The notes beneath the pieces are model-generated. The model saw nothing but the letters and a program-made list of their open reading frames with translations. It was not told the origin of the DNA and made no database searches. Made by a program: the position numbers and the translations under genes. DNA of 64,000 nt from assembly GCF_943193065.1 (NCBI RefSeq), contig NZ_CALPCS010000001.1, forward strand, positions 1-64,000, written 5' to 3'. Shown in pieces: positions 32,868 to 41,730 of this stretch (position 1 is the stretch's first letter; the number at the start of each line of letters is the position of its first letter). Source of the DNA: Veillonella agrestimuris. Lineage in GTDB: Bacteria > Bacillota > Negativicutes > Veillonellales > Veillonellaceae.

Positions 32868-35495
32868 TTATTCAGCTTCTGCGCCAATCATTTCACGGAA
32901 TGCGGCAGCACCAGCTTTTAATGCAGGCAATAATTGTTCTGGATTTTTACCACCCGCTTGTGCCATATCTGGACGGCCACCGCCATTACCACCGGCCACT
33001 TGCGCTGCGGCTTTGACAATATTACCAGCGTGAACACCTTGTGCCACTACATCTTTAGAGGCTTTGCAGACGAAGCTTACTTTATCTTCACCTGTAACTG
33101 AACCAACTAATACAACGCCAGAACCGTTGAGCATATCGATAATTTTATCTGCAAAAGAACGCAATTCATCAATGGATGTTGCTTTTACAGTAGACATAAC
33201 AGCATCAATGCCTTTTACTGTTACTTTTGCAGATACTGCATCAGCTGCGCCAGAACCAGCTAATTCTTCTTGTAATTGACCTAATTGTTGTTCCACTGCT
33301 TTAGCTTCGACTAATACTTGTGCCAAGCGCTCTTCAATTTGTGCTGGTTTTGTTTTTAATTCGCCAGACAAACGAATTAACGTATCTCTATCTGCTTTCG
33401 ATGCATTCATAGCAGCGCGGCCAGTAATCGCTTCAATACGACGTACACCAGATCCGATACCAGATTCGCTAGTAATACGGAAAGAACTAATAAAAGCCGT
33501 ATTGCCTACGTGAGAACCACCACACAACTCCACAGAAAAGCCTGGTACTTCTACAACGCGTACAGTATCGCCATATTTATCGCCAAATAAAGCTACTGCT
33601 CCTTTGGCTTTTGCTTCATCCATAGACATTTCAGCAACAGCTAAATCGGAAGCTTTCAAAATCTCTTCGTTCACAAGATCTTCCAAAGTTTGTAACTCTT
33701 CTTGTGTTACAGGAGAGAAGTGAGTGAAGTCAAAGCGCAAGTAATCTGGTGTTACTAAGGAACCAGCTTGGTTAACGTGATCACCTAATACTTGTTTCAA
33801 CGCGGCATGTAACAAATGCGTCGCCGTATGGTTACGAGCCATAGAGCTGCGACGGTTTACATCTACGTCAAATGTTACATCATCGCCATCGGAGATAGAA
33901 CCTTCTACAACAGTCCCGATATGGTATACAGTACCTTCTGGTAAGCGTTTTGTATTGTGAATTTCTACTTTCCCCATTGGACCAACGATGAAGCCTGTAT
34001 CGCCTAATTGGCCGCCCCCTTCTGCATGGAATGGCGTATGGCGAACAATAATCGTCACTTCGTCACCGTCAGTAGCTTCTGTAACGCGATCCGCCCCTTT
34101 TCCAATAACAAGGATGGTAGATGCTGTAACGGATTCGTTTTCTTCTAATACTTCGTCTTTTAAGAATGTAATATCTGGTGTAGCTACTTTTGCATCTTCT
34201 TTAACGCGCGCTTCACGAGCACGTTCACGTTGCTCTTGCATAGCCGCTTCAAAGCCTTCATGGTCGATAGTAAAGCCTCGTTCATGAGCGATTTCTTCTG
34301 TCAACTCCCATGGGAATCCATAAGTATCATATAATTTAAATACTTCTGTACCAGGTACAATAGTCACTTTCTTTGTTTCTAAATCGTCAATTAAGGAGTT
34401 AAGCAAATCAAGACCTTGTTCCAAGGTTTGATTGAAGCGCTCTTCTTCATTTAATACGACACGTTTAACGAATTCTTTATTATCTGCAATAGATTGAATG
34501 CCAGGGCCAAGGATATCTACCACAACATCTACAAGAGGTGTTAAGAAAATACCTTCAATACCCAGCAAACGACCGTGACGAACAGCGCGACGTAAAATAC
34601 GACGCAATACGTAACCGCGGCCTTCATTAGATGGCAATACGCCATCAGAGATTAATGCAGTGACAGCACGAGCGTGGTCAGCAATAACTTTCAAAGATAC
34701 ATCCGTGCTTTCATTCTCGTTATATGTGACATCAGCTTTTGCTGCTGTCGCTTCAATGATAGGGAAAATCAAATCTGTTTCAAAGTTTGTTTTGCAGCCT
34801 TGCAACACGGAAGCCAAGCGCTCAAGACCAGCACCAGTATCGATGTTTTTATGTTGCAATGGCTCATAGGTGCCATCTGGCATTTTATTAAATTGTGTGA
34901 ACACGAGGTTCCAAATTTCAAGATACCGATCGCAATCGCAACCAGGTGCACAGTTAGGATCATCACAACCGTGCTCTGGACCTTGGTCGTAGAAAATTTC
35001 ACTATCTGGACCGCATGGACCTTCCCCAATTTCCCAGAAGTTATCTTCTAAACGAGAAATATGAGATTCTGGAACACCACAATCTTTATACCATGTATCA
35101 TATGCTTCTTGGTCATCTGGATATACTGTTACATATAAACGGTCTTTATCGAGTCTAATAACTTCTGTTAAAAACTCCCATGCCCAATGAATAGCTTCTT
35201 TTTTAAAGTAATCGCCAAAAGAGAAATTACCTAACATTTCAAAGAATGTATGGTGACGTGCTGTGCGACCTACATTTTCAAGGTCACCTGTACGCATGCA
35301 TTTTTGAGCAGTTGTAATACGGCGGCGAGGAGGTACCAATTTACCTGTAAAGAAAGGCTTCAATGGCGCCATGCCGGCCCCGATTAATAACAGGGATGGA
35401 TCGTTTTCTGGAATGAGAGAAAAACTATCTAATTTTAAATGCTCTTTACTTTCAAAAAACTGCAAGTACGCTTGACGCAGTTCATTACCTTTCAT
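32868..35495 (-). CDS. alaS: Alanine--tRNA ligase
   Basis: A 875-residue full-length class II synthetase. Catalytic domain about residues 1-250 (HHTFFEMLGNFSFGDYF; NIDTGAGLERL), tRNA-recognition domain to about 450, editing domain about 550-710 (HTATHLLHAAL, and CGGSHVGNT with the zinc ligands), and C-terminal oligomerisation domain with GGGRPDMAQAGGKN. ATG follows AGGAGGAATATA. It heads the operon alaS-ireB-ruvX-DUF1292. I found no T-box before it. Confidence 0.98.
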   Translation of the reverse strand: MKGNELRQAYLQFFESKEHLKLDSFSLIPENDPSLLLIGAGMAPLKPFFTGKLVPPRRRITTAQKCMRTGDLENVGRTARHHTFFEMLGNFSFGDYFKKEAIHWAWEFLTEVIRLDKDRLYVTVYPDDQEAYDTWYKDCGVPESHISRLEDNFWEIGEGPCGPDSEIFYDQGPEHGCDDPNCAPGCDCDRYLEIWNLVFTQFNKMPDGTYEPLQHKNIDTGAGLERLASVLQGCKTNFETDLIFPIIEATAAKADVTYNENESTDVSLKVIADHARAVTALISDGVLPSNEGRGYVLRRILRRAVRHGRLLGIEGIFLTPLVDVVVDILGPGIQSIADNKEFVKRVVLNEEERFNQTLEQGLDLLNSLIDDLETKKVTIVPGTEVFKLYDTYGFPWELTEEIAHERGFTIDHEGFEAAMQEQRERAREARVKEDAKVATPDITFLKDEVLEENESVTASTILVIGKGADRVTEATDGDEVTIIVRHTPFHAEGGGQLGDTGFIVGPMGKVEIHNTKRLPEGTVYHIGTVVEGSISDGDDVTFDVDVNRRSSMARNHTATHLLHAALKQVLGDHVNQAGSLVTPDYLRFDFTHFSPVTQEELQTLEDLVNEEILKASDLAVAEMSMDEAKAKGAVALFGDKYGDTVRVVEVPGFSVELCGGSHVGNTAFISSFRITSESGIGSGVRRIEAITGRAAMNASKADRDTLIRLSGELKTKPAQIEERLAQVLVEAKAVEQQLGQLQEELAGSGAADAVSAKVTVKGIDAVMSTVKATSIDELRSFADKIIDMLNGSGVVLVGSVTGEDKVSFVCKASKDVVAQGVHAGNIVKAAAQVAGGNGGGRPDMAQAGGKNPEQLLPALKAGAAAFREMIGAEAE

Positions 35496-35527
35496 ATCTA
35501 TATTCCTCCTAAAATTATTTACTCTTA

Positions 35528-35533
35528 ATTATA
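35528..35533 (-). promoter_or_regulatory. -10 box for alaS
   Basis: TATAAT on the minus strand about 35 bases before the ATG; the -35 region is weak (TAGCTT at 17 bases). Confidence 0.4.
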
Positions 35534-35602
35534 CCTTATAACCAGTAGAAAAGCTAATAACTATATAAAAAGTAGGCCTATGTAAACTCCACTATTGTAC
35601 AA

Positions 35603-35660
35603 GAAAAAGAGGTTATACAAACCAATGAAATTCAATTGATTCGTATAGCCTCTTTTTCTA
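35603..35660 (-). terminator. Intrinsic terminator of the NlpC/P60 gene
   Basis: AAAAAGAGGTTATAC and GTATAGCCTCTTTTT pair with one wobble across a long loop, 50 bases past the NlpC/P60 stop. Confidence 0.65.
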
Positions 35661-35712
35661 ATGCTATGACTATTATATCATGACTGTCTATAGTTGTATG
35701 ATAACCGTCGTA

Positions 35713-36519
35713 TTACATAACGCGTTTAGCGCCTAAGTAACGTTCACCCCAGTAACCCGTATCAAGATCTGCTACGGCTACACCACGGCTAGATGTGGCA
35801 CTAATAAATTGACCATTGCCAATGTAGATACCAGAATGAGATGGACCTGGTTCATAAGTTTCGAAGAATACTAAATCACCAGCTTTTAAGTTTGCTCGAG
35901 ATACAGATACGCCTACATTGTATTGCTCATCTGCTAAACGAGGTAAACTGATACCTTGTTTCGCAAATACGTAGCGCACATAACCGGAGCAGTCGAAACC
36001 GCTTGGTGTAGTACCACCAAATACGTAAGGAACACCGCGGTATTTATCAGCTTCTGCTAATACACCTGTTACATTTTTAGATGGTTCAGATTTTTTTAAA
36101 TTATCTAATTTAACAGCTTTACCGTTAATCGTTTGGCCTTCCATGCGAGGTGCTTGGGCTTTCTTTTGTTTTGTGAAAGCAGATTTTGTAGCTACCGCTT
36201 TTGTAGCTGCATTTTTCGTCAATGTTGCTTTCGCAGTTTGAGGAGTCCCCATCAACGCTTTATACGTAGCAGGACCTACGATGCCATCAACAGGCAAACC
36301 GTTGTCTTGTTGGAACAAGCGCACTGCCCATTTTGTTTCTTTACCGTATACACCGTTTTTATCTTTGGCATTATAGCCATTTTTGATCAATTGTTGTTGT
36401 ATAGCTGTTACACTTTTACCTTTATCGCCATACTGTAATGTCGTGGCGCCTACCATTGTAGTTGCCATAAATGTAAGCGTGATTGCCGCTAATGTAATCT
36501 TACTATATTTTGACTTCAT
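35713..36519 (-). CDS. Peptidoglycan-binding NlpC/P60 endopeptidase
   Basis: A 268-residue secreted enzyme. Signal peptide residues 1-25 (KITLAAITLTFMATTMVGA). Residues 28-90 are a peptidoglycan-binding type 1 domain (LQYGDKGKSVTAIQQQLIKN; GIVGPATYKALMG). A basic linker rich in Ala, Thr and Lys follows, then the NlpC/P60 domain (about 150-268): catalytic Cys in GFDCSGYVRYVFAKQ and His in GPSHSGIYIGNGQF. It should cut stem-peptide bonds in the cell wall. It is monocistronic, with a terminator behind. Confidence 0.93.
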   Translation of the reverse strand: MKSKYSKITLAAITLTFMATTMVGATTLQYGDKGKSVTAIQQQLIKNGYNAKDKNGVYGKETKWAVRLFQQDNGLPVDGIVGPATYKALMGTPQTAKATLTKNAATKAVATKSAFTKQKKAQAPRMEGQTINGKAVKLDNLKKSEPSKNVTGVLAEADKYRGVPYVFGGTTPSGFDCSGYVRYVFAKQGISLPRLADEQYNVGVSVSRANLKAGDLVFFETYEPGPSHSGIYIGNGQFISATSSRGVAVADLDTGYWGERYLGAKRVM

Positions 36520-36607
36520 ATTCTTCCTCTCTAAAACTTATAAAGTAAGTTTATTTATTCAAAATATACTAACCGTCAGTCTCTATTTGTATTCCAACAA
36601 ATTACAG

Positions 36608-37618
36608 CTAGTCTTGCTTGTCAGGGCCAGCTACTTGATGGGCTATAAATATATCAGTTTTTGATGGTTCATGTAAGAACATGTTGTTCTCTTCTCCATC
36701 AAAGTTTATAGCAGCTTTCACCCAATACAGTGGTCGTTGTTTCACTTCTTGGAATACGCGTCCTACATATTCGCCGATAATGCCAAGGCCCACTAACTGG
36801 ATACCTCCGATAAATAATATGGATACCCCTAATGTGGTCCATCCATTTAATGCTTGACCTGTTAAATATACGTAAATGAGGTGAAGGATAATGAGAAAAC
36901 TCAATCCCCCGCAAAATACGCCTACATAAAGGGCTGCGCGCAAAGGAACGCGTGAAAAGGCCGTTACTCCATCAAGAGCGAAACGAATCATTTTTCGTAC
37001 ACTGAATTTAGAAGCTCCTGCGAAACGAGGTGGTGCCACAAAATGAAGTTCTGCTTGGCGGTATCCAAGAGCACCTACTATGCCGCGCAAAAAGCGGCCA
37101 TGTTCACGAAACTGTTTCAATGTTTCTAGCGCTTTGCGATTCATTAAACGGAAATCAGATCCTCCTTCTAAAATAGGAACATCTGCCATTTTATTCATCA
37201 GTTTATAATAATATTTGGAGGTAAAGGATTTTGCCCAACTGGCATCTTCCGTCGAATCTCTTATGGTTCGCACCACATCATACCCAGACTCCCAAATCTT
37301 TACGAGGTCAGGAATCAAAGTCGGCGGATGTTGCATATCGCCGTCCATTGTAATAACTGCATCACCTTTAGCGTAATCAAGCCCGCAAGTCAATGCGAGT
37401 TGGTGACCAAAGTTACGAGCTAAGAATATAACCTTTACGTGCTCATCGTCCTTAGCCAATTTGTGTAATATAATTGGCGACAAATCCGATGACCCATCAT
37501 CAACGTAAATCAATTCATATTCATATGGTAAACCTGTCATAACAGTTGTAACGGCTTGATAAAACGTTTCAATATTTTCTTCTTCGTTATATACAGGCAC
37601 TACAATAGAAAGCAACAT
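36608..37618 (-). CDS. Family 2 glycosyltransferase, polyprenyl-phosphate type, with membrane anchor
   Basis: A 336-residue protein. The catalytic GT-A domain (residues 1-225) begins LSIVVPVYNEEENIETFYQ and contains YVDDGSSDLSP and MDGDMQHPP (the DxD-type metal motif). Two transmembrane helices follow at about 233-255 and 267-290. The shape matches GtrB/DPM1-like enzymes that load a sugar on undecaprenyl phosphate. The start MLLSIVVP has GGAGG five bases upstream; the 49-residue upstream extension has no ribosome site. No flippase gene is adjacent, so the sugar and target are unknown. Confidence 0.88.
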   Translation of the reverse strand: MLLSIVVPVYNEEENIETFYQAVTTVMTGLPYEYELIYVDDGSSDLSPIILHKLAKDDEHVKVIFLARNFGHQLALTCGLDYAKGDAVITMDGDMQHPPTLIPDLVKIWESGYDVVRTIRDSTEDASWAKSFTSKYYYKLMNKMADVPILEGGSDFRLMNRKALETLKQFREHGRFLRGIVGALGYRQAELHFVAPPRFAGASKFSVRKMIRFALDGVTAFSRVPLRAALYVGVFCGGLSFLIILHLIYVYLTGQALNGWTTLGVSILFIGGIQLVGLGIIGEYVGRVFQEVKQRPLYWVKAAINFDGEENNMFLHEPSKTDIFIAHQVAGPDKQD

Positions 37619-38010
37619 AGATCCTCCAAAGATTTCTTCGTATATTTTATGTAAAATCGTCAATACAAGCAAATTCACAAGGTTAACAATAGGGTAATTT
37701 TTTTCTATTAATCCAGTAATGACGGTGCTGTTGAAAATTTCCACACCTTTTTCTAGCCCATTCATTGTATATTAGCTTTGATTATTAGTAAATACACCTT
37801 TAATTAATTTTAATGAAATTGTAAGATTTTTCTTCATCTTTGTTATATATTTTATAATCGAAATCAAAAGAAATAGACTATAGTAGCCCCTCTTTTTAGA
37901 AGCTACTATAGTCTATGTTACTCTACATTATATAAACCTATTACATATAGGGCTGTTATATATCGATTATATGGATTCATTGTATGTAATCCCATACGCC
38001 ATGCCATCAC
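37619..38010. other. Intergenic region between the GT2 and HupH-like genes
   Basis: It contains the GT2 ribosome site at the left edge and a hairpin at 37873-37914 (ATAGACTATAGTAGC paired with GCTACTATAGTCTAT), the likely terminator of the hydrogenase operon. The frame open at 37619-37765 is in phase with the GT2 gene but lacks initiation signals. Nothing else is visible. Confidence 0.5.
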
Positions 38011-38388
38011 TTATAGGCCTGCTGCATCAATCCAGGTACCTAGATCTTCTTCAGCCATGATAATATCTTCGTCAAAAGCTCCCACTACATCAGGATAACG
38101 AGCTACTTCCACAGTGTGAAGAATAGAATCATCGCGGCCATTTTTATAAGTGCCAATCCAAATACCAGAAAATTGCGACTCATACCACTCTACTGGTTGA
38201 TCTGTTTCAGTAAAGTTAATCGTAATGTGTCCTCGCCCCAATGTTTCGAGCACTTCTACTTGTTCTTCGTCAGACAAGCCTGTTTTTTCAATGTAAATGG
38301 AATAGGTTTCCCCTGTTTCGCGCAATTGCTTTAACGCTTGCCGCAATTCATTGAGAACAGCTCTCACATTATTATAGTTTTCTAACAT
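38011..38388 (-). CDS. HupH/HyaF C-terminal-like hydrogenase accessory protein
   Basis: A 125-residue protein. The stretch LNELRQALKQLRETGETYSIYI, then LETLGRGHITINF and a FSGIWIGTYKNG and HTVEVARYPD block, matches the pattern of the HupH/HyaF C-terminal domain (leucine-glycine 'LGxGxV', then the ET-x-GVW strand and the EV-x-x-P strand). HupH acts in maturation of the uptake hydrogenase small subunit or its electron-transfer clusters. Only the C-terminal half of the usual protein is present, so it is a short form. It follows the maturation protease by 54 bases in the hydrogenase operon. Assignment is by pattern and position. Confidence 0.6.
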   Translation of the reverse strand: MLENYNNVRAVLNELRQALKQLRETGETYSIYIEKTGLSDEEQVEVLETLGRGHITINFTETDQPVEWYESQFSGIWIGTYKNGRDDSILHTVEVARYPDVVGAFDEDIIMAEEDLGTWIDAAGL

Positions 38389-38442
38389 TGTTACCTCTTA
38401 TACATATATAGAAGTATGTATTATCCCCATATCGGGAATCTA

Positions 38443-39018
38443 TTACAAATTAGGCGTACATGTAATACCCCAAGACTCTAAGGTTTTGATAACCCGTGCT
38501 TTCACCTCTGGTAACGCCTTTACAACTACTTCGCTAGGTTCAAACCCTACCTTCAAGGATAGAGGTTCAACACCAATTACAACGGCGTCTTCTAGAGGAT
38601 CTTCTTGAATGGCACGAATGCGCAAAATATCTTGCATTCCCACTTCATGAACAGATATATATTCCGTAAAATATTGTTCCAGTTCTTTATGAGGAAACTC
38701 ATAAACTGTCCCAGGTTCCTCGCCTCCATTAATAGCATCAATGAGAAGAATTTTCTTCATACCTCGCATGTAAGTTAATAATTCCATTCCCATCGTACCA
38801 CCGTCTACAAGACTAATCGCAGGTGTGAAAGTATAATCTCGTCTCAAATCATTAATGACATGTACACCGAGCCCCTCATCGGTAAGCAAAATATTACCTA
38901 CCCCTAAAAGGACTACCGCATTATCAGAATCATCATAAAGGGCATTTAAATCAATACGCGGGCCCTCAGAGCCCGCGTATTCTACCCTACTGAGATTTTC
39001 AGTAGATTGATTACTCAT
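38443..39018 (-). CDS. hyaD: Hydrogenase maturation protease (HyaD/HybD family)
   Basis: A 191-residue protease that cuts the C-terminal extension of the [NiFe] hydrogenase large subunit after nickel insertion. The first metal ligand region is LLGVGNILLTDEGLGVHV (Glu of DEG), the second Asp lies in SLVDGGTMGMELL, and the His in SVHEVGMQDIL. A 35-residue polar extension precedes the core. The start MSNQSTEN is chosen because AAGGAATT lies before the ATG and it overlaps the cytochrome stop by eight bases; the longer frame lies inside the cytochrome gene. Confidence 0.92.
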   Translation of the reverse strand: MSNQSTENLSRVEYAGSEGPRIDLNALYDDSDNAVVLLGVGNILLTDEGLGVHVINDLRRDYTFTPAISLVDGGTMGMELLTYMRGMKKILLIDAINGGEEPGTVYEFPHKELEQYFTEYISVHEVGMQDILRIRAIQEDPLEDAVVIGVEPLSLKVGFEPSEVVVKALPEVKARVIKTLESWGITCTPNL

Positions 39019-39817
39019 CTTGTAATTCCTTTTCTCTTGGATCATTAGGATTGCTTGGCCTATAGTTTGAAGCAGTTGGTACGTCAATACGTTCACCTCG
39101 ACGGCGTTTACCATTTAAATCTTCAATATCGATAGGGTCATAAGCATAATATTTCATCCCTGAAACCATAGAGGAAACCTCTCCGGATTCCTCCATAACA
39201 TCTTCCCTAAAGGCCATGTAAACATGGATAATTGTAAAAAATAAGAAACACCATGCAATATAGTGATGAATTACATGTACATTATATTCGCCACCAAGAA
39301 GAGTCACAACAGGGGCGAAAATCGTTCCCAATATCCCATTAGGGTCAATCATAGCATACATAGTAAAACCAGTAACGATTTCACAGAAGAATAAAATATA
39401 AACCGCTGCATATGCCGTTCTTGCCAGAGAGTTACGCAACCAATGATGTTCATGTTTTTGTGGAATCATGAGGTAATGCAAAGTCGTTTCCCTCAAACCG
39501 TACCAATAACGCTTTTGTTTGAAACGAGGCAATAATCTGTCTCCACGATTCCAAATAGCTCCAGCGATACGGAAGATAAAGGAAAATGTTAATATAAACC
39601 CAGCATAGAAATGAATGCGGCGCATCATTTCCATAGAGAACCAGCCATCAATAGCAAATGTCGGTTCTACTTTTCCTGTAATAGCGGCAAAACCTGGATC
39701 ACCAATATATAACCCGGTCCAGAACAATGCAGTTACGCTCAATACCATTGTCCAATGGAATATGCGTAGCCATAAACTAAATACGACGTACGCCTTTTTA
39801 TCAGTATGTATTAACAT
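39011..39817 (-). CDS. hyaC: [NiFe] hydrogenase b-type cytochrome subunit
   Basis: A 268-residue membrane protein with four transmembrane helices, about residues 17-37, 68-88, 130-152 and 185-205. Heme-ligand histidines are in LRIFHWTMVL, RRIHFYAGFI and NVHVIHHYIAW. It anchors the hydrogenase to the membrane and passes electrons from the small subunit to the quinone pool. It starts 11 bases after hyaB ends. Confidence 0.94.
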   Translation of the reverse strand: MLIHTDKKAYVVFSLWLRIFHWTMVLSVTALFWTGLYIGDPGFAAITGKVEPTFAIDGWFSMEMMRRIHFYAGFILTFSFIFRIAGAIWNRGDRLLPRFKQKRYWYGLRETTLHYLMIPQKHEHHWLRNSLARTAYAAVYILFFCEIVTGFTMYAMIDPNGILGTIFAPVVTLLGGEYNVHVIHHYIAWCFLFFTIIHVYMAFREDVMEESGEVSSMVSGMKYYAYDPIDIEDLNGKRRRGERIDVPTASNYRPSNPNDPREKELQDE

Positions 39818-39828
39818 AGGCCCCTCCC

Positions 39829-41730
39829 TTATTTACACAATGCATCGGTATTAATGGAAACGATTTCCTCACCTTTTTTATTGTATAAATGTGTGGCACA
39901 TGCTAAACATGGGTCAAAGGAGTGAATCACTTTTAAAATCTCCAATGGTTTGTCTGCTATTTTTACATTTGTATCAATCATAGCATCTTCATAAGCACCA
40001 TGCTCATTAGAGGCTGTTTTTGGACAAGCATTCCAAGTAGATGGAACGATACATTGGTAGTTAGCAGAACGACCGTCTTTGATGTGAATCCAATGGCCTA
40101 AACCACCGCGAGGTGCGTCTACAAGTCCTACGCCTTTTGCATCTGGCTCCCATGTATTAGGGTCGAATTTAGTTGTATCTGCTACAGCTGTGTCGCCATT
40201 TTTAATATTAGCTACTAATTTATTATAGAAATATTGGCTAATATTCGCTGCTAATTGAGCATCTAAACCACGACATGCAGTACGACCAACCATAGTTGTC
40301 ATCCATACGTGAGCAGGTACACCTAACACTTGGCTTACTGTATCAATTTGCCGAACAATCATCGATTCTGCCCATGTTGGATCTGCAATGATACCTTGTT
40401 TTACTTTAGTATACACAACGATGTATTTTGCCAAAGGACCAACTTCAGCAGTTTTACCTTTAAACGTTGGCGACTTAATCCAAGAATATTTTTTATCTTC
40501 GTCAAGGTATTCCCATTTCTCTTTCGTACCTGTTTTAGGCCCTGTGAAATCAGGTTCAGTTATACCATCGATAGGATGCAAAGATTTTTCCCCATTTGGA
40601 TACGCAAACCAAGAGTGGTCAACTTCTTCACTAAGGTATTGAGGATCCATGAAATCTTTACCTTCCAATGGAATAAAAGTAGCTTGTTCTACACCAAGAC
40701 CAAAATTCTCTACTACCCCATTAGAGCGAACAATAACTTTTTTGTGGTAATCTCCATCAGAAATACCGCTATATGGCTCATCCGGATAGTCCCCATAGGA
40801 CATAACACGTTTTTTAGCCAAACCGCCACCGTCAATCATACCGCTATCTACATAGATTTTACCAATTGCTAACAAATCTGGTAAATAGAAATAATTTACC
40901 AAATCTTTTGTTAAGGCAATAGATTGTTCTACTGCAGCCAATCGTTGTGTATTAACCGGTGCATTCATATCATCCATGGAGATGGAGCATGGCATCCCGC
41001 CAACAATATAATGTGGGTGCGGGTTTTTACCGCCAAAAATAACATGTGGCACTACGATATCGCGTTGGCGATCCAAAATATTTAAGTAATGTGATACAGC
41101 CATCAAGTGAACTTCTGGTGGTAACAATTGATAATCTGGATGATCCCACCATTGAGCAGAGAAAATACCTAATTGTCCAGATTCAACGATTTTTCTCACT
41201 TTTTGTTGTACTGCTGTATAGTAAGCAGTCGTCGCTTTTGGGAATTCTTTTGGATATGCAGAATCAACAGCTTGTGTTTCTGCTGGCTCCAAACCACCTA
41301 CATTATAAGCTGCCAATACATCGTTTTGTAATTGCGCCGTTTTTGCAGGGTCTGCATTTAATGCTGCTACTGGACTAACCCAGTCTAAAGCATGTAAATG
41401 ATAGAAATGCACGATATGGTCATGTACATCAAGAGCACTGTGCATAATATTGCGGATATAGTTGGCGTTTTTAGGGATTTGAATACCCAATGCATCTTCT
41501 ACAGCGCGCAAAGAAGCTAAGGCGTGTGTCGTTGTACAAACGCCACAAATACGTTGTACGAAAGCCCATAAATCACGAGGGTCTCGATTTTTAGCAACTA
41601 ATTCAATACCGCGCCATGCCGTACCAGATGATAAAGCATCTTCTACTTTACCACTTGCTTCATCTACTTTTATTTCTACTCGTAAGTGACCTTCTATACG
41701 GGACACCGGATCTACTACTACACGTTTCAT
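39829..41730 (-). CDS. hyaB: [NiFe] hydrogenase large subunit, uptake type
   Basis: A 633-residue catalytic subunit. The N-terminal nickel ligands are in RICGVCTTTHALAS and the C-terminal ligands in DPCLACATH. The tail after that His (LYNKKGEEIVSINTDALCK, 19 residues) is the extension that HyaD should remove. It begins VVVDPVSRIEGHLRVEI, normal for group 1 uptake enzymes. The ATG overlaps the small-subunit stop by one base. It oxidises hydrogen in the periplasm and feeds electrons to the membrane. Confidence 0.97.
   Translation of the reverse strand: MKRVVVDPVSRIEGHLRVEIKVDEASGKVEDALSSGTAWRGIELVAKNRDPRDLWAFVQRICGVCTTTHALASLRAVEDALGIQIPKNANYIRNIMHSALDVHDHIVHFYHLHALDWVSPVAALNADPAKTAQLQNDVLAAYNVGGLEPAETQAVDSAYPKEFPKATTAYYTAVQQKVRKIVESGQLGIFSAQWWDHPDYQLLPPEVHLMAVSHYLNILDRQRDIVVPHVIFGGKNPHPHYIVGGMPCSISMDDMNAPVNTQRLAAVEQSIALTKDLVNYFYLPDLLAIGKIYVDSGMIDGGGLAKKRVMSYGDYPDEPYSGISDGDYHKKVIVRSNGVVENFGLGVEQATFIPLEGKDFMDPQYLSEEVDHSWFAYPNGEKSLHPIDGITEPDFTGPKTGTKEKWEYLDEDKKYSWIKSPTFKGKTAEVGPLAKYIVVYTKVKQGIIADPTWAESMIVRQIDTVSQVLGVPAHVWMTTMVGRTACRGLDAQLAANISQYFYNKLVANIKNGDTAVADTTKFDPNTWEPDAKGVGLVDAPRGGLGHWIHIKDGRSANYQCIVPSTWNACPKTASNEHGAYEDAMIDTNVKIADKPLEILKVIHSFDPCLACATHLYNKKGEEIVSINTDALCK

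Noticed and set aside
34674-35051. Long open frame antisense to alaS (and similar frames antisense to thrS, hyaB, ftsK and other genes)
   Set aside because: They overlap strongly conserved genes, lack ribosome sites and have no recognisable protein features.
35496-35712. T-box for alaS
   Set aside because: The interval is only about 110 bases once the NlpC/P60 terminator is set aside, and lacks the GGGTGGAACCGCG motif seen before thrS.
37619-37765. 49-residue N-terminal extension of the glycosyltransferase
   Set aside because: The upstream ATG has no ribosome site, and the family start (LSIVVPVYNE) is just after the ATG with GGAGG.
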